This document shows positions 25,243 through 34,701 of a stretch of DNA of 52,835 bases, piece by piece; within the stretch, counting starts at the first letter, position 1, and each line of letters starts with the position of its first letter. Both the position numbers and the translations under genes were made by a program. A model generated the notes under the pieces. It worked only from the letters and a program-made list of their open reading frames with translations, was not told where the DNA came from and made no database searches. The DNA lies in contig JBCDDH010000017.1 of NCBI GenBank assembly GCA_039180415.1, positions 1 through 52,835 on the forward strand, written 5' to 3'. The DNA comes from CAZIXN01 sp039180415. Its GTDB lineage: Bacteria > Planctomycetota > Phycisphaerae > Phycisphaerales > Phycisphaeraceae.

Positions 25243-25337
25243 CCCCGTGTGATCTGCGGCGAAGCGGCGACGCGTCGTTGTGTGGGTTTGGGGCAAGGCC
25301 TCCCGACACGGCGAGCGGTTGGTCGGAGCCGATCGGA

Positions 25338-25934
25338 TTATCGTCGCGCGTCGATGGCGGTTTGGCTGAGCACGCCGATGTGGGGCAGGTTCCGGTAGTA
25401 GCCGTCGTAGTCCAGGCCGTAGCCGACGACGAACTCGTCGGGGATGTCGAAGGCGACGTGATCGATGGGGAAGTTCATGGCGGCGTCGCGCTGCTTGCGG
25501 AGCAGGACGCAGGTCTTTAGGCCCGCGGGGTTTCGTTTTCGGAGTTCGGCGGTCACGGCCCGGAGCGTGTTGCCGGAGTCGAGGATGTCGTCGATGACCA
25601 GGACGTGTCGGCCGGTCAGGTCGTCGGGGACGTTGGAGAGCGTGGCGTCGAGCTGCACTTCGTCCGGGTGGCCCGCCGTGGTTTCGGTGGCGGTGCCGGC
25701 GTAGGAGCTGGCGTGCATCAGGTGGATCTGCATCTTCTGCGGGAGCTGCCGGATGAGGTCGGCGGCGAAGATGAAAGCGCCGGTCATAATGGGGACGGGG
25801 GTGATCTCCGGGGTTTCGCCCGGGTTGTCCTGAAAGCCGGCGAGGACTTCGGTCGCGAGCTCTCGGACGCGCGTGGCGATCTGGTCGGCGGGAAGCAGGA
25901 CGCGGTCGAGGTCTCGGTTCAGCTCGTGGTGCAT
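25338..25934 (-). CDS. hpt: Hypoxanthine phosphoribosyltransferase
   Basis: Salvages hypoxanthine (and guanine) with PRPP to IMP or GMP; cytosolic, 198 aa. PRPP-binding loop VLVIDDILDSGNTL, PPi loop region PIMTGAFIFAADL, and the C-terminal family signature DEFVVGYGLDYDGYYRNLPHIGVL in which Asp and aromatic residues bind the purine. Length is close to the usual 175-185 with a slightly longer N-terminus. Stand-alone gene, divergent from the Gfo/Idh gene. Confidence 0.93.
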   Translation of the reverse strand: MHHELNRDLDRVLLPADQIATRVRELATEVLAGFQDNPGETPEITPVPIMTGAFIFAADLIRQLPQKMQIHLMHASSYAGTATETTAGHPDEVQLDATLSNVPDDLTGRHVLVIDDILDSGNTLRAVTAELRKRNPAGLKTCVLLRKQRDAAMNFPIDHVAFDIPDEFVVGYGLDYDGYYRNLPHIGVLSQTAIDARR

Positions 25935-26091
25935 CGGCGGAGTTTAAATGCAAGTCGCAAGGAGCTGGCCGGCAAGAGCTGGGGCTCGGATATTGCGGCG
26001 ATACGCCGTTGGCCCGAGCGGTTAGATTCACTCGGGTTCTGGTTTGGTTTCTTGCCTGTGATCTCCAAACTCCTTGTTCTTGGAACGCCTC

Positions 26092-27096
26092 ATGCCGCAC
26101 CGCCTCGCGTTTGTTTCGACGGCCCACATCCACACGAAGGACTTCCTGAGCCGTATCGCCGAGGAAGATTGCGACGCGGTCGTGCACGCGGTGTGGGACG
26201 ACGTGCCGGAACGGGGTCGGCGTTACGCGGAAGAGGCGGGGTGTCCGTTCGCGGATGACTTGGACGCGTTGGTCGCGGACGACGCGGTGGATGGGTTCGT
26301 GGTGTGCGACGCGACCGTGCATCATTTCGCCCGGCTGGAGAAGGTGTTGCCGGTGGGCAAGCCGACGCTGTGCGAGAAGCAGGTGGTCGCGACGGCGGAG
26401 CAGGCGCGGCGGGTGCGGTCGCTGGTGGAGGCGTCGGGGGCGTCGATGTGCAGCGGTTACTTCAAGCCGTTTATCGCGGGGCAGGCGGCGATCCGCAGCG
26501 CGGTGGACGACGGGGCGCTCGGCGAGATCACGCACGCGTCGTACTGCAACGCGCACCACGCGGCGTACGGGCGGTGGTTCGATTCGGAAGACCTGCGATG
26601 GTTCACGCGGCGGGAGTTAGCGCTGGGCGGGGCGATGATCGATATGGGCACGCACGCGGTGCACTGGCTGACGTACCTGTTGGGCGAGGTGCGCGAGGCG
26701 TGGGGCGCGTTGGGCAACGCGTCGGGGGAGTACCCGGAGGTGGACGATTGGGGCGTGGGGCAGCTGCGGTTTGACGGCGGCGCGTTCGGTCGGGTGGAGG
26801 CGTCCTGGGTCCGCCACGGCGGGGGCGGGCCGATCGAGCTGTGGGGCACGGAAGGAGCGTTGGTGCCGCACGGCGAGGGTTGGGCGGTGAAGCGCGGCGG
26901 GCGGGACGCGGCCGCGCTGCCGGTAGCGGCGGACGAGCCGGCACGGATCGATCGGCTGGTCGCGATCCTGGACGACGCGTTGGACCCGTCGCTGCACCGG
27001 CGGGCGTTCGAGGCGGAGCTGCAGGCGGTCGCGATCATGGAAGCGATTTACCGGTCCTCGGAATCGGGCCGTTGGGAGTCGGTGGCCGAGATTTAG
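26092..27096 (+). CDS. Gfo/Idh/MocA-family oxidoreductase
   Basis: 334 aa. N-terminal Rossmann domain beginning HRLAFVSTAHIHTKDFLSRI, VDGFVVCDATVHHFARLEKVL, then the catalytic-loop motif as LCEKQVVAT (canonical EKP reads EKQ), and GGAMIDMGTHAVHWLTYLLG in the C-terminal substrate domain (catalytic Asp/His). Family members oxidise or epimerise sugars and inositols with NAD(P). The first strand lacks a clean GxGxxG, as in some subfamilies. ATG 26092 is preferred over TTG 26074. Near polysaccharide genes, but in no clear operon. Confidence 0.85.
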   Translation: MPHRLAFVSTAHIHTKDFLSRIAEEDCDAVVHAVWDDVPERGRRYAEEAGCPFADDLDALVADDAVDGFVVCDATVHHFARLEKVLPVGKPTLCEKQVVATAEQARRVRSLVEASGASMCSGYFKPFIAGQAAIRSAVDDGALGEITHASYCNAHHAAYGRWFDSEDLRWFTRRELALGGAMIDMGTHAVHWLTYLLGEVREAWGALGNASGEYPEVDDWGVGQLRFDGGAFGRVEASWVRHGGGGPIELWGTEGALVPHGEGWAVKRGGRDAAALPVAADEPARIDRLVAILDDALDPSLHRRAFEAELQAVAIMEAIYRSSESGRWESVAEI

Positions 27097-27227
27097 AGGG
27101 CGGTTCGCACGCCACACGGGAAACCCTTGACCCTGCGGCGGGGGTGGGCGACAATCGGGATTCGGCGTTGCGGGACCCTCACCCGCCGCGATGACGCCTT
27201 GCCACGGTGACGCCTGCGGAGTCTTGA

Positions 27228-29426
27228 ATGCTTATCCCCCGGCCTATCCGGCTAACCCGGAAGTTGCGTTGTTTCTCGCGTCACGGCTTGACGTTCGCTG
27301 CGGCGATGGCTTGCGTGGTGTTGGTGTCGGGGTCTTTGCCCGGTTGCGGCGGGGGCTCAAAAGAGATCGTCGCCGACACGCCCGCGGCGGCGCCCGGCGT
27401 CACGTTCACCGGCCCGCGGGAGCTGCGCGGCACGATCGGCTCGATGTCCCGGCTCAACGGCACCGAGCCGCTGGCGGTAGGACGGTTCGGCTTGGTGGTG
27501 AACCTCGACGGCACGGGCTCGAACGTCGTTCCCGAGTGGATGCGGACGTGGCTGGTCAACGAGATGCAGAAGCTGGGCGTCGGCCGACGCTCGGTCATCG
27601 CGCGGAACCCCGAATGGGAGTTCATGACGCCGCAGCGCATCCTCGACGACCCGCGGACGGCGGTGGTCCGAGTGAGCGGGTTGATCCCGCCGGGCGCGAC
27701 CGCCGGCACACGCTTCGACCTGCTCGTCGAGGCCCTGGCAGAAGACACGTCGACCACGTCCTTAGCCGGGGGCGAGCTGTGGCAGGCCGAGCTGGGGTTC
27801 GCCGGTAACGATTCGCGGCTCTTGGACGTGCGCCAGCTGGCCACCGGGCGTGGGCCGGTCTACATCCCGCCGTACGAAGCCATCCACGGGGAGTCGGGTA
27901 ATGCTGAGGCACAGACGCGGTATCGGCGTCAGGCCGTGATCGTCGGCGGTGGCCAGGTGACGCAGCCGCGCCGGCTGGAGATCGTGCTCAACCAACCAAG
28001 CCTGAATACCGCGCGGTTCATCGAGCGGGCGATCAACGCCAAGTACCGCCAGGCCCCCGACGAGCGCGACCCGACCGCGGTGCCCGTGAGCCAGCAGCGC
28101 ATCGTGCTGAACATCCCGCGTCGTTACCGGGGCAACTCGGAACACCTGATCGATCTGATCGCCCACACCTTCGTGGCACCCCAGCCGATCGGGCCGACGG
28201 TGGACGAGATGGTCGCCTGGATGGAGCGCGACGGCTCGCCGGAGGTACGACGAAGGGCGATCCTGACGATCAAGGCGTTGGGCGCGATCGCCGCCGAACA
28301 CCTGTCCCGGCATTACGATCACGCCGACCCGCAGATCCGGTTGGCCGTGCTTGAAGCCGGGGCCTACCTCAAAGACGCCGCCGTGACCGAGCCGCTGATC
28401 GCCTTGGCGGATTCGCCGGATGGGCAGACGCGTATCGCCGTGGCCGACGGCCTAGTGCATATCCCACGGAACACGCGGGTGCTGGCCGCCCTGCGTGAGC
28501 TGCTCTCCGACCCCGAGATGGACGTCCGCATGGCGGCGTACGAGACGCTCTCGGTGCACGGCGACCCCATCATCGATTCCTTGGCGATCCGCGATAGCAA
28601 CGGCCTGAAGTTCGTGATCGATCGCGTGCCGTCCGACGTGCCCAGCGTGTACATCGAGGCCGAAGGGCTGCCCCGGGTCGTGCTGTTCGACGAGGGCCAG
28701 GGCTTCCGTCAGCCGGTGTTCGCCTCGCTGTGGGATAACCGGATGACGTTGATGTCGCCGTCGAACATCGCGCAAGCGTCGCTGGGCCTGGAAGAAGGCA
28801 ACACGGCGTTCCTGCCGGTGGTTCGCCGCGGGCCGGTGACGGACGCCGCCGAAGGCGTCGTGCAGGCCGAGGTGTTCGATGCCGGCGGCGGCTCGGCGGT
28901 CGTGCGGGCGAGCAACCCCGACGCGGCGCAGATCCTCGCCGAAGGCCTGCCCGAAAGCGAAGACGTGGGGAACTTCCTCGTCCAGGGCCGGGTCACCGAA
29001 AACGTCGCGGGCCGGCTCACGATCGAAATCGTCGGATTGGACCGCTCGCTCGAAGACATGCCGTTGTCGGTGTATTACCGCGACCCGCGTGAGCCGCGCC
29101 CGACCGTACACCGCGTGACGCCGACCGTGGCGACGCTCGCGTTTTTCCTCGCGCATTACCCGACGATGCAGCAGCCGCAAGAAGGGCTGGACCTGGACTT
29201 CGGACAGGTCGTCGATGTGATCTACTCGCTCAGCCAGAACGGCGCGATCCCCGCACATGTCACGCTGCGGCAGAGCCCGTTGGCCGAAATGATCGCCGGC
29301 GTCCGCCGACGCGAAGCGCCGATCGAACGCCCCGAGAGCGACGGCCAGTCGCCCGGCCTGTCCGAGCCCGCGGACGCGACGGACGCGCCCGAAGACGCAC
29401 CCGAAGCGACCGCTCGGGCGCGTTGA
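27228..29426 (+). CDS. Lipoprotein combining a FlgI (P-ring)-like region with HEAT repeats
   Basis: 732 aa. Lipoprotein signal ends LPGC (Cys40). Residues about 55-320 resemble flagellar P-ring protein FlgI: AVVRVSGLIPPGATAGTRFDLLVEAL with LAGGELWQAEL, then a repeat unit LEIVLNQPSLNTARFIERAIN and VPVSQQRIVLNIPRRY. From about 323 to 445 come HEAT-type alpha repeats (SPEVRRRAILTIKALG, DPQIRLAVLEAGAYL, MDVRMAAYETLSVHG). The remaining about 290 residues are beta-rich with an acidic Pro/Ala-rich tail. No flagellar gene is nearby, so an envelope-ring or scaffold role outside the flagellum is inferred. Followed by smc on the same strand after 187 bp. Confidence 0.7.
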   Translation: MLIPRPIRLTRKLRCFSRHGLTFAAAMACVVLVSGSLPGCGGGSKEIVADTPAAAPGVTFTGPRELRGTIGSMSRLNGTEPLAVGRFGLVVNLDGTGSNVVPEWMRTWLVNEMQKLGVGRRSVIARNPEWEFMTPQRILDDPRTAVVRVSGLIPPGATAGTRFDLLVEALAEDTSTTSLAGGELWQAELGFAGNDSRLLDVRQLATGRGPVYIPPYEAIHGESGNAEAQTRYRRQAVIVGGGQVTQPRRLEIVLNQPSLNTARFIERAINAKYRQAPDERDPTAVPVSQQRIVLNIPRRYRGNSEHLIDLIAHTFVAPQPIGPTVDEMVAWMERDGSPEVRRRAILTIKALGAIAAEHLSRHYDHADPQIRLAVLEAGAYLKDAAVTEPLIALADSPDGQTRIAVADGLVHIPRNTRVLAALRELLSDPEMDVRMAAYETLSVHGDPIIDSLAIRDSNGLKFVIDRVPSDVPSVYIEAEGLPRVVLFDEGQGFRQPVFASLWDNRMTLMSPSNIAQASLGLEEGNTAFLPVVRRGPVTDAAEGVVQAEVFDAGGGSAVVRASNPDAAQILAEGLPESEDVGNFLVQGRVTENVAGRLTIEIVGLDRSLEDMPLSVYYRDPREPRPTVHRVTPTVATLAFFLAHYPTMQQPQEGLDLDFGQVVDVIYSLSQNGAIPAHVTLRQSPLAEMIAGVRRREAPIERPESDGQSPGLSEPADATDAPEDAPEATARAR

Positions 29427-29613
29427 TCCGAACGAAATCCGGACAGGCTTTGCGCGCTCGCGGCGCGTTTTCTCGGGTGATCCAACGCAGATCGTCGATC
29501 CATTAAAATCTCGGAACAGGACGGAGAGAGCCGCCGCACGGACCGCGGCGTTCCCGGCTGCCGGCGTGTCTTCGTGCCGCCCGCCCATCCCGACACGGAG
29601 GTCGCCCCCGCCT

Positions 29614-32600
29614 ATGAAGCCGCCCCATCCCCCCCGTCAACCGCAGGCCGGGCCGCCCGCGGCCGCCCCCCGCATGCGGCTGGCCAAGCTGACCGTCGCC
29701 GGGTTTAAATCGTTCGCGGATAAAACGGACATCCGTTTCGATGAGCCGATCGTCGGCATCGTCGGCCCCAACGGCTGCGGCAAGTCCAACGTCGTGGACG
29801 CGATCAAGTGGGTGCTCGGCGACCAGTCGCCCAAGAGCCTGCGCGGCGGCGCGATGATGGACGTGATCTTCAACGGCAGCGCCAAGCGTCGCCCCTCGGG
29901 CATGGCGAGCGTGACGCTAACGTTCGACAATCCGGTGCTTCAAGAGGCAGGGGCTGGGCAACAGGGACCGGGCGAGCGGATCGATCACGAGTCCCACTCT
30001 GACCCCCAATCTTCGGCCGCTAATCCGTGTCGCCGCCCGCTCCCCCTCGACGTCGATCAGGTCGCCGTCACCCGCGAGCTATACCGCGACGGCACTTCCG
30101 CCTACCGCATCAACAACCAGCGGGCCCGGCTGCGTGACGTCCGCGAGCTGTTCATGGACACCGGCATCGGCACCGACGCCTACTCGATCATCGAGCAGGG
30201 CAAGGTCGCGCGGATGCTCGAAGCCAACGGGGCCGAGCGGCGTCAGATCTTCGAAGAGGCGGCCGGCGTCGCCCGGTTCAAGGCCCGCAAGAAAGAAGCG
30301 CTCCGCAAACTCGAACGCGCCGAGCAGAACCTCGCGCTGGTCCGCACGCGCCTCGAAGACACGCAGCGCCGCTTGCGCAGCGTGAAGATGCAGGCCGCCC
30401 GGGCGCGGAGCTACCGGGAATACGCCGGCCGGCTGCGCGAGCTCCAGCTCACGCACGGCCTGGCCGAGTATCACACGCTCTCGAAGCAGCTCGCCGAGTT
30501 GAACGAACTGCTCGAACAAGCCGAAGCCGATCGCGCCGTCGCCGCACGCAAGCTCGCCGAGCACGAGCACGCGCAACAGGACGCCGAGCAAGACCGCGCC
30601 GCCGTCGCCGAGAAGCTGAAACAGTTCGAGCGCGCCCGCCACGAGCAGCAGGCCGCAAAGGATCAGGCCCGCCAGCAGGGGGAGTTCGCCGAACGCACCC
30701 TCGAAGAGACCGCCCGGCAGGCCGAGCGCGACACTCAGCGTCTGGGCGAGCTGGCGGAACAGGCGGAGCGCCTCACGGCCGAGCAGGCCGACGCCGCCGA
30801 AGAGATCGCCGCGTTCGAAGCCCGGCGAGACGACGATCGGCGACGCCTCGAAGCCGCACAGGACGAACACCGCGCTGCGCAGAAGCAGCTGCACGAACAA
30901 CGCGCGAAGCTCGAAGACGAAAAGAACGGGCTGGTCGACCTGATGCGTCGCGCGTCCGACCTGAAGAACCAGGTGCGCTCGCTGGAGAGCTTCGCCGAGG
31001 CGCTGCACGCCAACCGCACGAAGATCGAGACGCGCAGCGGCGATATCGCGCAGCAACTCGAAGACCTCCTCACGTCACGCGACGCGTCGCGCGACGCCTT
31101 GGCCGAAGCCGAATCGGTCATCGACCAGGAGCAAGCCAAGCTCGACGAACGCAAGACGTTGGCCGGCCGGTTCGGCGACCAGATTAAGTCGTTCACGGAC
31201 CGCCTGGCGTCGCAGCGCGAGAGGCGTGCCGAGTTGGATTCGCGCCGGCAGGTGTTGCGTGAGATGGAAGAGAACCTCGAAGGCATCGGCGACGCGGTGA
31301 AGGCCGTGCTCGCTCGCGCGGCGACGAACGACGGCGAAGGCGGGTCGAATCCGTTCGCCGCGGTGCGGGGCATGCTGGCCGAACTGATCGACGCCGATGT
31401 GGCGGACGCGGCGCTCGTGGAAGCGGCGCTGGGTGAGCACCAGCAGGCGTTGATCGTGGATCGGCTGGGCGCGTTGTGCGGCAACGGCGCGCGTGAGTTG
31501 CGGGATTCGTTGGCCGGCCGCGTGATGTTCCTGGCGCTGGATCAGCCGCCGCTGCCGGACGTGTCGCTGCGAGAGTTCGGCGGCGTGACCTTGCGGGTGG
31601 TCGCCGATTGCGTGCGGTATCCGGCGTGGTTGAGCCCCGTGGTCTGGCGTCTGCTGGGCCGGACGGTGATCGTTGAGGACCTGGACCGCGCGATGCTGCT
31701 GCGGGCGGGCTTGCCGGACGGCTTCCGCTTCGTCACCAAGGCCGGCGAGGTGCTGGACGAGCAGGGGCGGGTGGTCGCAGGGCCGTTGGGTGTGGGCGCG
31801 GGCGCCGGTTCCGGCGGCGGCGTGATCCGGCGGCGTTCGGAACTCGCGTCGCTGGAACAGCAGCTGCGGGAACTCGACGCGTTGATCGCGTCGGACGCTT
31901 CGACGCTGAGTGCCCTGTCGGATCAGGCGGCGCATCTCGAGACGGTGACGGCCCAGCTCCAGAAGTCGATCCACGACGCCGGTCACACGAAGTCGTCGGT
32001 CTCGTCACGGCTGGAGTCGTTGGAAGGCCAGATCGCGCAGCTCGAACGGGAGCGCCCGACGCTGGCCGCCGAACAGGAAGCGATTCACCGCAAGCTGCGT
32101 GAGACGGAAGCGCAGCGCACGCGTCACGAGGGACAGATCGGTTCGTTGGAAACCGACCGGGCCGCGAAGGAAGCGGCGCGGGCGGCGGCCGAGGCGCAGA
32201 TTGCGGCGCTGGCCGAGCGGGTGGAAGAGCGGGCCGAGGCCGTGACGACGTTGCGGATCGAGGGCTCGAAGCGGGCCGAGCAGTTGAGCGCGGCGCAGAA
32301 GCAGTCGCGGCAGCTGGAGGTCGCGGCGGCGGACGCTCGGCGTCAGCACGAGCTGCTCGGCTCGCAGTTGGCCGGGCATCGGCGGCGGACCGCCGATCTC
32401 GAGGCGCAGGCCGAGCAGGCCCGGCGTCAAGCGGACGAGGCGGATCGCCGGCTGCAGGCGTTGGTCACGCAGTGCGAGCTGACCGAGCGGAAGGTCGCGG
32501 TGGCGGACGAGACGCTGGCCGCGGCCCGGGCGGGCTTGACCGAGCAACGCGGGGTGGTCGAACGGCTTGACACGGTGATCAACGCGGATCGGGTGAAGCA

Positions 32601-33534
32601 GGCGCAGAGCCAGACGAAGCTCGACGGCGTGCGGCAGCGGGTGCACGAGCAGCTGGAGATCGAAATCGCCGAGGCCTACGCGCAGCGGCTGAAGGAACAC
32701 GAAGTCGAGCCCGACGCGATCGACCTGCCCGCCGTTTCCGCCGAGATCGACGACCTGCGGGGCAAGATCGCTCGGTTGGGGAACGTGAACCTCGACGCGA
32801 TCGACGAGCAGGAGCAACTCGAAGGCAAGCAGGACGAGCTCGAAGACCAGGTCAAAGACATCGAGCAAGCCGCCAAGGAGCTCTCCGAGCTGATCGAGCG
32901 GATCAACGTCGATTCGCGCAAGCGCTTCGAGCAGACCTTCGAGACCGTCAGGGCCGCGTTCGCGGGGCAGGACGGCATGTTCCGTCGGCTGTTCGGCGGT
33001 GGCCGGGCCGAGCTGTTCCTCGAGGAAGACGAGGACGGCAAGACCGACATCCTCGAGTCGGGTATCGGCATCACCGCCAAACCCCCGGGTAAAGAACCGC
33101 GGGCGCTCTCGCAGCTTTCCGGCGGCGAGAAGACCATGACCGCGATCGCACTGCTGTTGGCGATCTTCAAGTCCCGCCCGTCCTGCTACGCGATCCTCGA
33201 CGAAGTCGACGCGGCGTTGGACGAAGCGAACGTCGAGCGCTTCAGCAACATCCTCAAAGGCTTCTTGGATCGTTCGCACTTCATCGTGATCACGCACCAC
33301 AAGCGGACGATGCAGGCCTGCGACGCGCTCTACGGCATCACGATGCAGGAGCGCGGCGTCAGCAAGCGGGTCAAGGTCAACTTCGATCAGGTCGGCAGCG
33401 ACGGGGCGATCGCTCCGGAAGCGGCGGACGCGGTGCAGCGGGAAGACGAGGGGCCGGCGTCGGTCGAGCCGTCACGCCGTGAGCAGCTCGCGTCGATGCG
33501 GGAAGGCTTGGGGCAGCCGGTAGCGGCAGAGTAA
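29614..33534 (+). CDS. smc: Chromosome segregation ATPase SMC
   Basis: 1306 aa from ATG 29614 (GGAGG 14 nt upstream); ATG 29674 (MRLAKLTVAGFKSF) is an alternative. ABC-type head with Walker A GPNGCGKSN (51-59), coiled coil rich in Ala, Glu, Arg and Gln, hinge about 580-730 (NPFAAVRGMLAELIDADV to VVAGPLGVGAGAG), second coil, then signature LSQLSGGEKT (about 1165-1175) and Walker B CYAILDEVDAALDE (about 1190). The dimer compacts and organises newly replicated DNA, usually with ScpA/ScpB, which are not here. About 35 extra residues (roughly 110-145, Pro/Ser/Gln-rich) interrupt the N-terminal head between TLTFDN and DVDQVAVTRELYRDG. Confidence 0.96.
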   Translation: MKPPHPPRQPQAGPPAAAPRMRLAKLTVAGFKSFADKTDIRFDEPIVGIVGPNGCGKSNVVDAIKWVLGDQSPKSLRGGAMMDVIFNGSAKRRPSGMASVTLTFDNPVLQEAGAGQQGPGERIDHESHSDPQSSAANPCRRPLPLDVDQVAVTRELYRDGTSAYRINNQRARLRDVRELFMDTGIGTDAYSIIEQGKVARMLEANGAERRQIFEEAAGVARFKARKKEALRKLERAEQNLALVRTRLEDTQRRLRSVKMQAARARSYREYAGRLRELQLTHGLAEYHTLSKQLAELNELLEQAEADRAVAARKLAEHEHAQQDAEQDRAAVAEKLKQFERARHEQQAAKDQARQQGEFAERTLEETARQAERDTQRLGELAEQAERLTAEQADAAEEIAAFEARRDDDRRRLEAAQDEHRAAQKQLHEQRAKLEDEKNGLVDLMRRASDLKNQVRSLESFAEALHANRTKIETRSGDIAQQLEDLLTSRDASRDALAEAESVIDQEQAKLDERKTLAGRFGDQIKSFTDRLASQRERRAELDSRRQVLREMEENLEGIGDAVKAVLARAATNDGEGGSNPFAAVRGMLAELIDADVADAALVEAALGEHQQALIVDRLGALCGNGARELRDSLAGRVMFLALDQPPLPDVSLREFGGVTLRVVADCVRYPAWLSPVVWRLLGRTVIVEDLDRAMLLRAGLPDGFRFVTKAGEVLDEQGRVVAGPLGVGAGAGSGGGVIRRRSELASLEQQLRELDALIASDASTLSALSDQAAHLETVTAQLQKSIHDAGHTKSSVSSRLESLEGQIAQLERERPTLAAEQEAIHRKLRETEAQRTRHEGQIGSLETDRAAKEAARAAAEAQIAALAERVEERAEAVTTLRIEGSKRAEQLSAAQKQSRQLEVAAADARRQHELLGSQLAGHRRRTADLEAQAEQARRQADEADRRLQALVTQCELTERKVAVADETLAAARAGLTEQRGVVERLDTVINADRVKQAQSQTKLDGVRQRVHEQLEIEIAEAYAQRLKEHEVEPDAIDLPAVSAEIDDLRGKIARLGNVNLDAIDEQEQLEGKQDELEDQVKDIEQAAKELSELIERINVDSRKRFEQTFETVRAAFAGQDGMFRRLFGGGRAELFLEEDEDGKTDILESGIGITAKPPGKEPRALSQLSGGEKTMTAIALLLAIFKSRPSCYAILDEVDAALDEANVERFSNILKGFLDRSHFIVITHHKRTMQACDALYGITMQERGVSKRVKVNFDQVGSDGAIAPEAADAVQREDEGPASVEPSRREQLASMREGLGQPVAAE

Positions 33535-33568
33535 GTTCGGAGGCCCCGGGTTGGGCTATGGTGTGCTC

Positions 33569-34018
33569 ATGAAAATCGCCGTCGCCGCCGATCATGGAGG
33601 GTTCCCGTATAAGCCGCGGGTGATCGAGATCGTGACCGAGCTCGGACACGAGGCGGTCGACCTGGGCGCGCACGAGTTGGACCCGCAGGACGACTACCCG
33701 GATTTCGCCCGGTACGTCGGGCAGGCGATCCAGCACGGGCAGGCCGAACGGGGGATCGTCTTGTGCGGTTCGGGCGTGGGGGCGTGCATCGCGGCGAACA
33801 AGCTCGACGGCGTCCGCGCGTCCGTCTGCCACGACGTGTACTCGGCCCATCAGGGGGTGGAGCACGACGCGATGAACGTGCTGTGTCTGGGCTCGCGGAT
33901 CATCGGCCCCCAACTGGCCGAAGACCTGGTGCGGGCGTTCATCTCGGCGGAATTCAGCCCGGCCGAGCGTTTTCAGCGACGCTTGGACAAGGTCAACGCG
34001 ATGGAATCGTCGGGTTGA
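33569..34018 (+). CDS. rpiB: Ribose-5-phosphate isomerase B (LacAB/RpiB family)
   Basis: Interconverts ribose 5-phosphate and ribulose 5-phosphate in the pentose phosphate pathway; 149 aa, cytosolic dimer. MKIAVAADHGGFPYK start, DYPDFARYVGQAI, catalytic-Cys/anion-hole region GIVLCGSGVGACIAANK, and CHDVYSAHQGVEHDAMNVLCLGSRIIG are all diagnostic. ATG 33569 is taken because MKIAVAADHGG is the family N-terminus. 34 bp after smc on the same strand, so probably co-transcribed. Confidence 0.94.
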   Translation: MKIAVAADHGGFPYKPRVIEIVTELGHEAVDLGAHELDPQDDYPDFARYVGQAIQHGQAERGIVLCGSGVGACIAANKLDGVRASVCHDVYSAHQGVEHDAMNVLCLGSRIIGPQLAEDLVRAFISAEFSPAERFQRRLDKVNAMESSG

Positions 34019-34030
34019 GTTATGTGCAGA

Positions 34031-34549
34031 TCAGCCGCCGGAGGTCTGATCCCACGCGGTGATCGTGGCGCTATTCACGGCGTTGTAGAGTTCAAGGTTG
34101 GCGGCTTCGCTGCCTTGGTCGGGGATCAGCGCCCGGAACCGCCCGTTGGTCGGGTTGTACCAGAACACGCCGGTGCCGCGGAAGGTCTTGAAGATCGGAT
34201 GAGTCTGCTGCGCGTTGGCGGTGGCGTCGGCCTGGACACGGGGGCCGCCGTAGTCCTCGGCCCAGGGGTGGACGGGGAGTTGGTTGTCGACGAACCAGTC
34301 GGGGTCGATAGTGGCGGGTAGGTCACCGCTGGGGTTGCTCGGGTCGCTGGTCGCGAACTGAACCATCGTGTTGACGTTCTTGACGATGGTGGCCGTGGCC
34401 GCGATGCGGGACTCGTCGGTGCCGCTGCTGATCTTGGGGATGACCATGGCGGCGAGGATCGAAAGCATCAGCACGACGATCGTGAGTTCCACGAGCGTAA
34501 ACGCGGCGTGGCGAGAGGCTCGGTCGGTGTGAACGATTGGGTGGATCAT
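34031..34549 (-). CDS. Type II secretion/type IV pilus-like pseudopilin
   Basis: 172 aa with a prepilin N-terminus: a 16-residue basic leader, then FTLVELTIVVLMLSILAAMVIPKI. Glu5 of the mature protein is present, but the residue before the cleavage point is Ala (HAA/FTLVE) rather than Gly. The globular part lacks the calcium-site motif of GspG that I would recognise. It would be processed by a prepilin peptidase and assembled into a pseudopilus; no secretion core genes lie in the window. Downstream of a lipoprotein gene by 152 bp on the same strand and convergent with rpiB (12 bp apart). Confidence 0.85.
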   Translation of the reverse strand: MIHPIVHTDRASRHAAFTLVELTIVVLMLSILAAMVIPKISSGTDESRIAATATIVKNVNTMVQFATSDPSNPSGDLPATIDPDWFVDNQLPVHPWAEDYGGPRVQADATANAQQTHPIFKTFRGTGVFWYNPTNGRFRALIPDQGSEAANLELYNAVNSATITAWDQTSGG

Positions 34550-34701
34550 GGCGGTTTCCGACGGTGAGCGGGCGACAAATCCCCCACTGCGTGTCGGACA
34601 TCGGCCCGTTACGCCTGGGAAATCAGTGCGGCGAAGCCTTGTGAGCGAGTCGGGGGAATCCCGTCGTCATAAGCCTCACAGGTCGTGGAGTTGGTGTGGG
34701 C

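Noticed and set aside
24142..26559. 805-codon open frame on the minus strand across the M15 peptidase and hpt region
   Set aside because: Arg/Pro/His-rich text with no domain; it covers three genes with clear family signatures in other frames.
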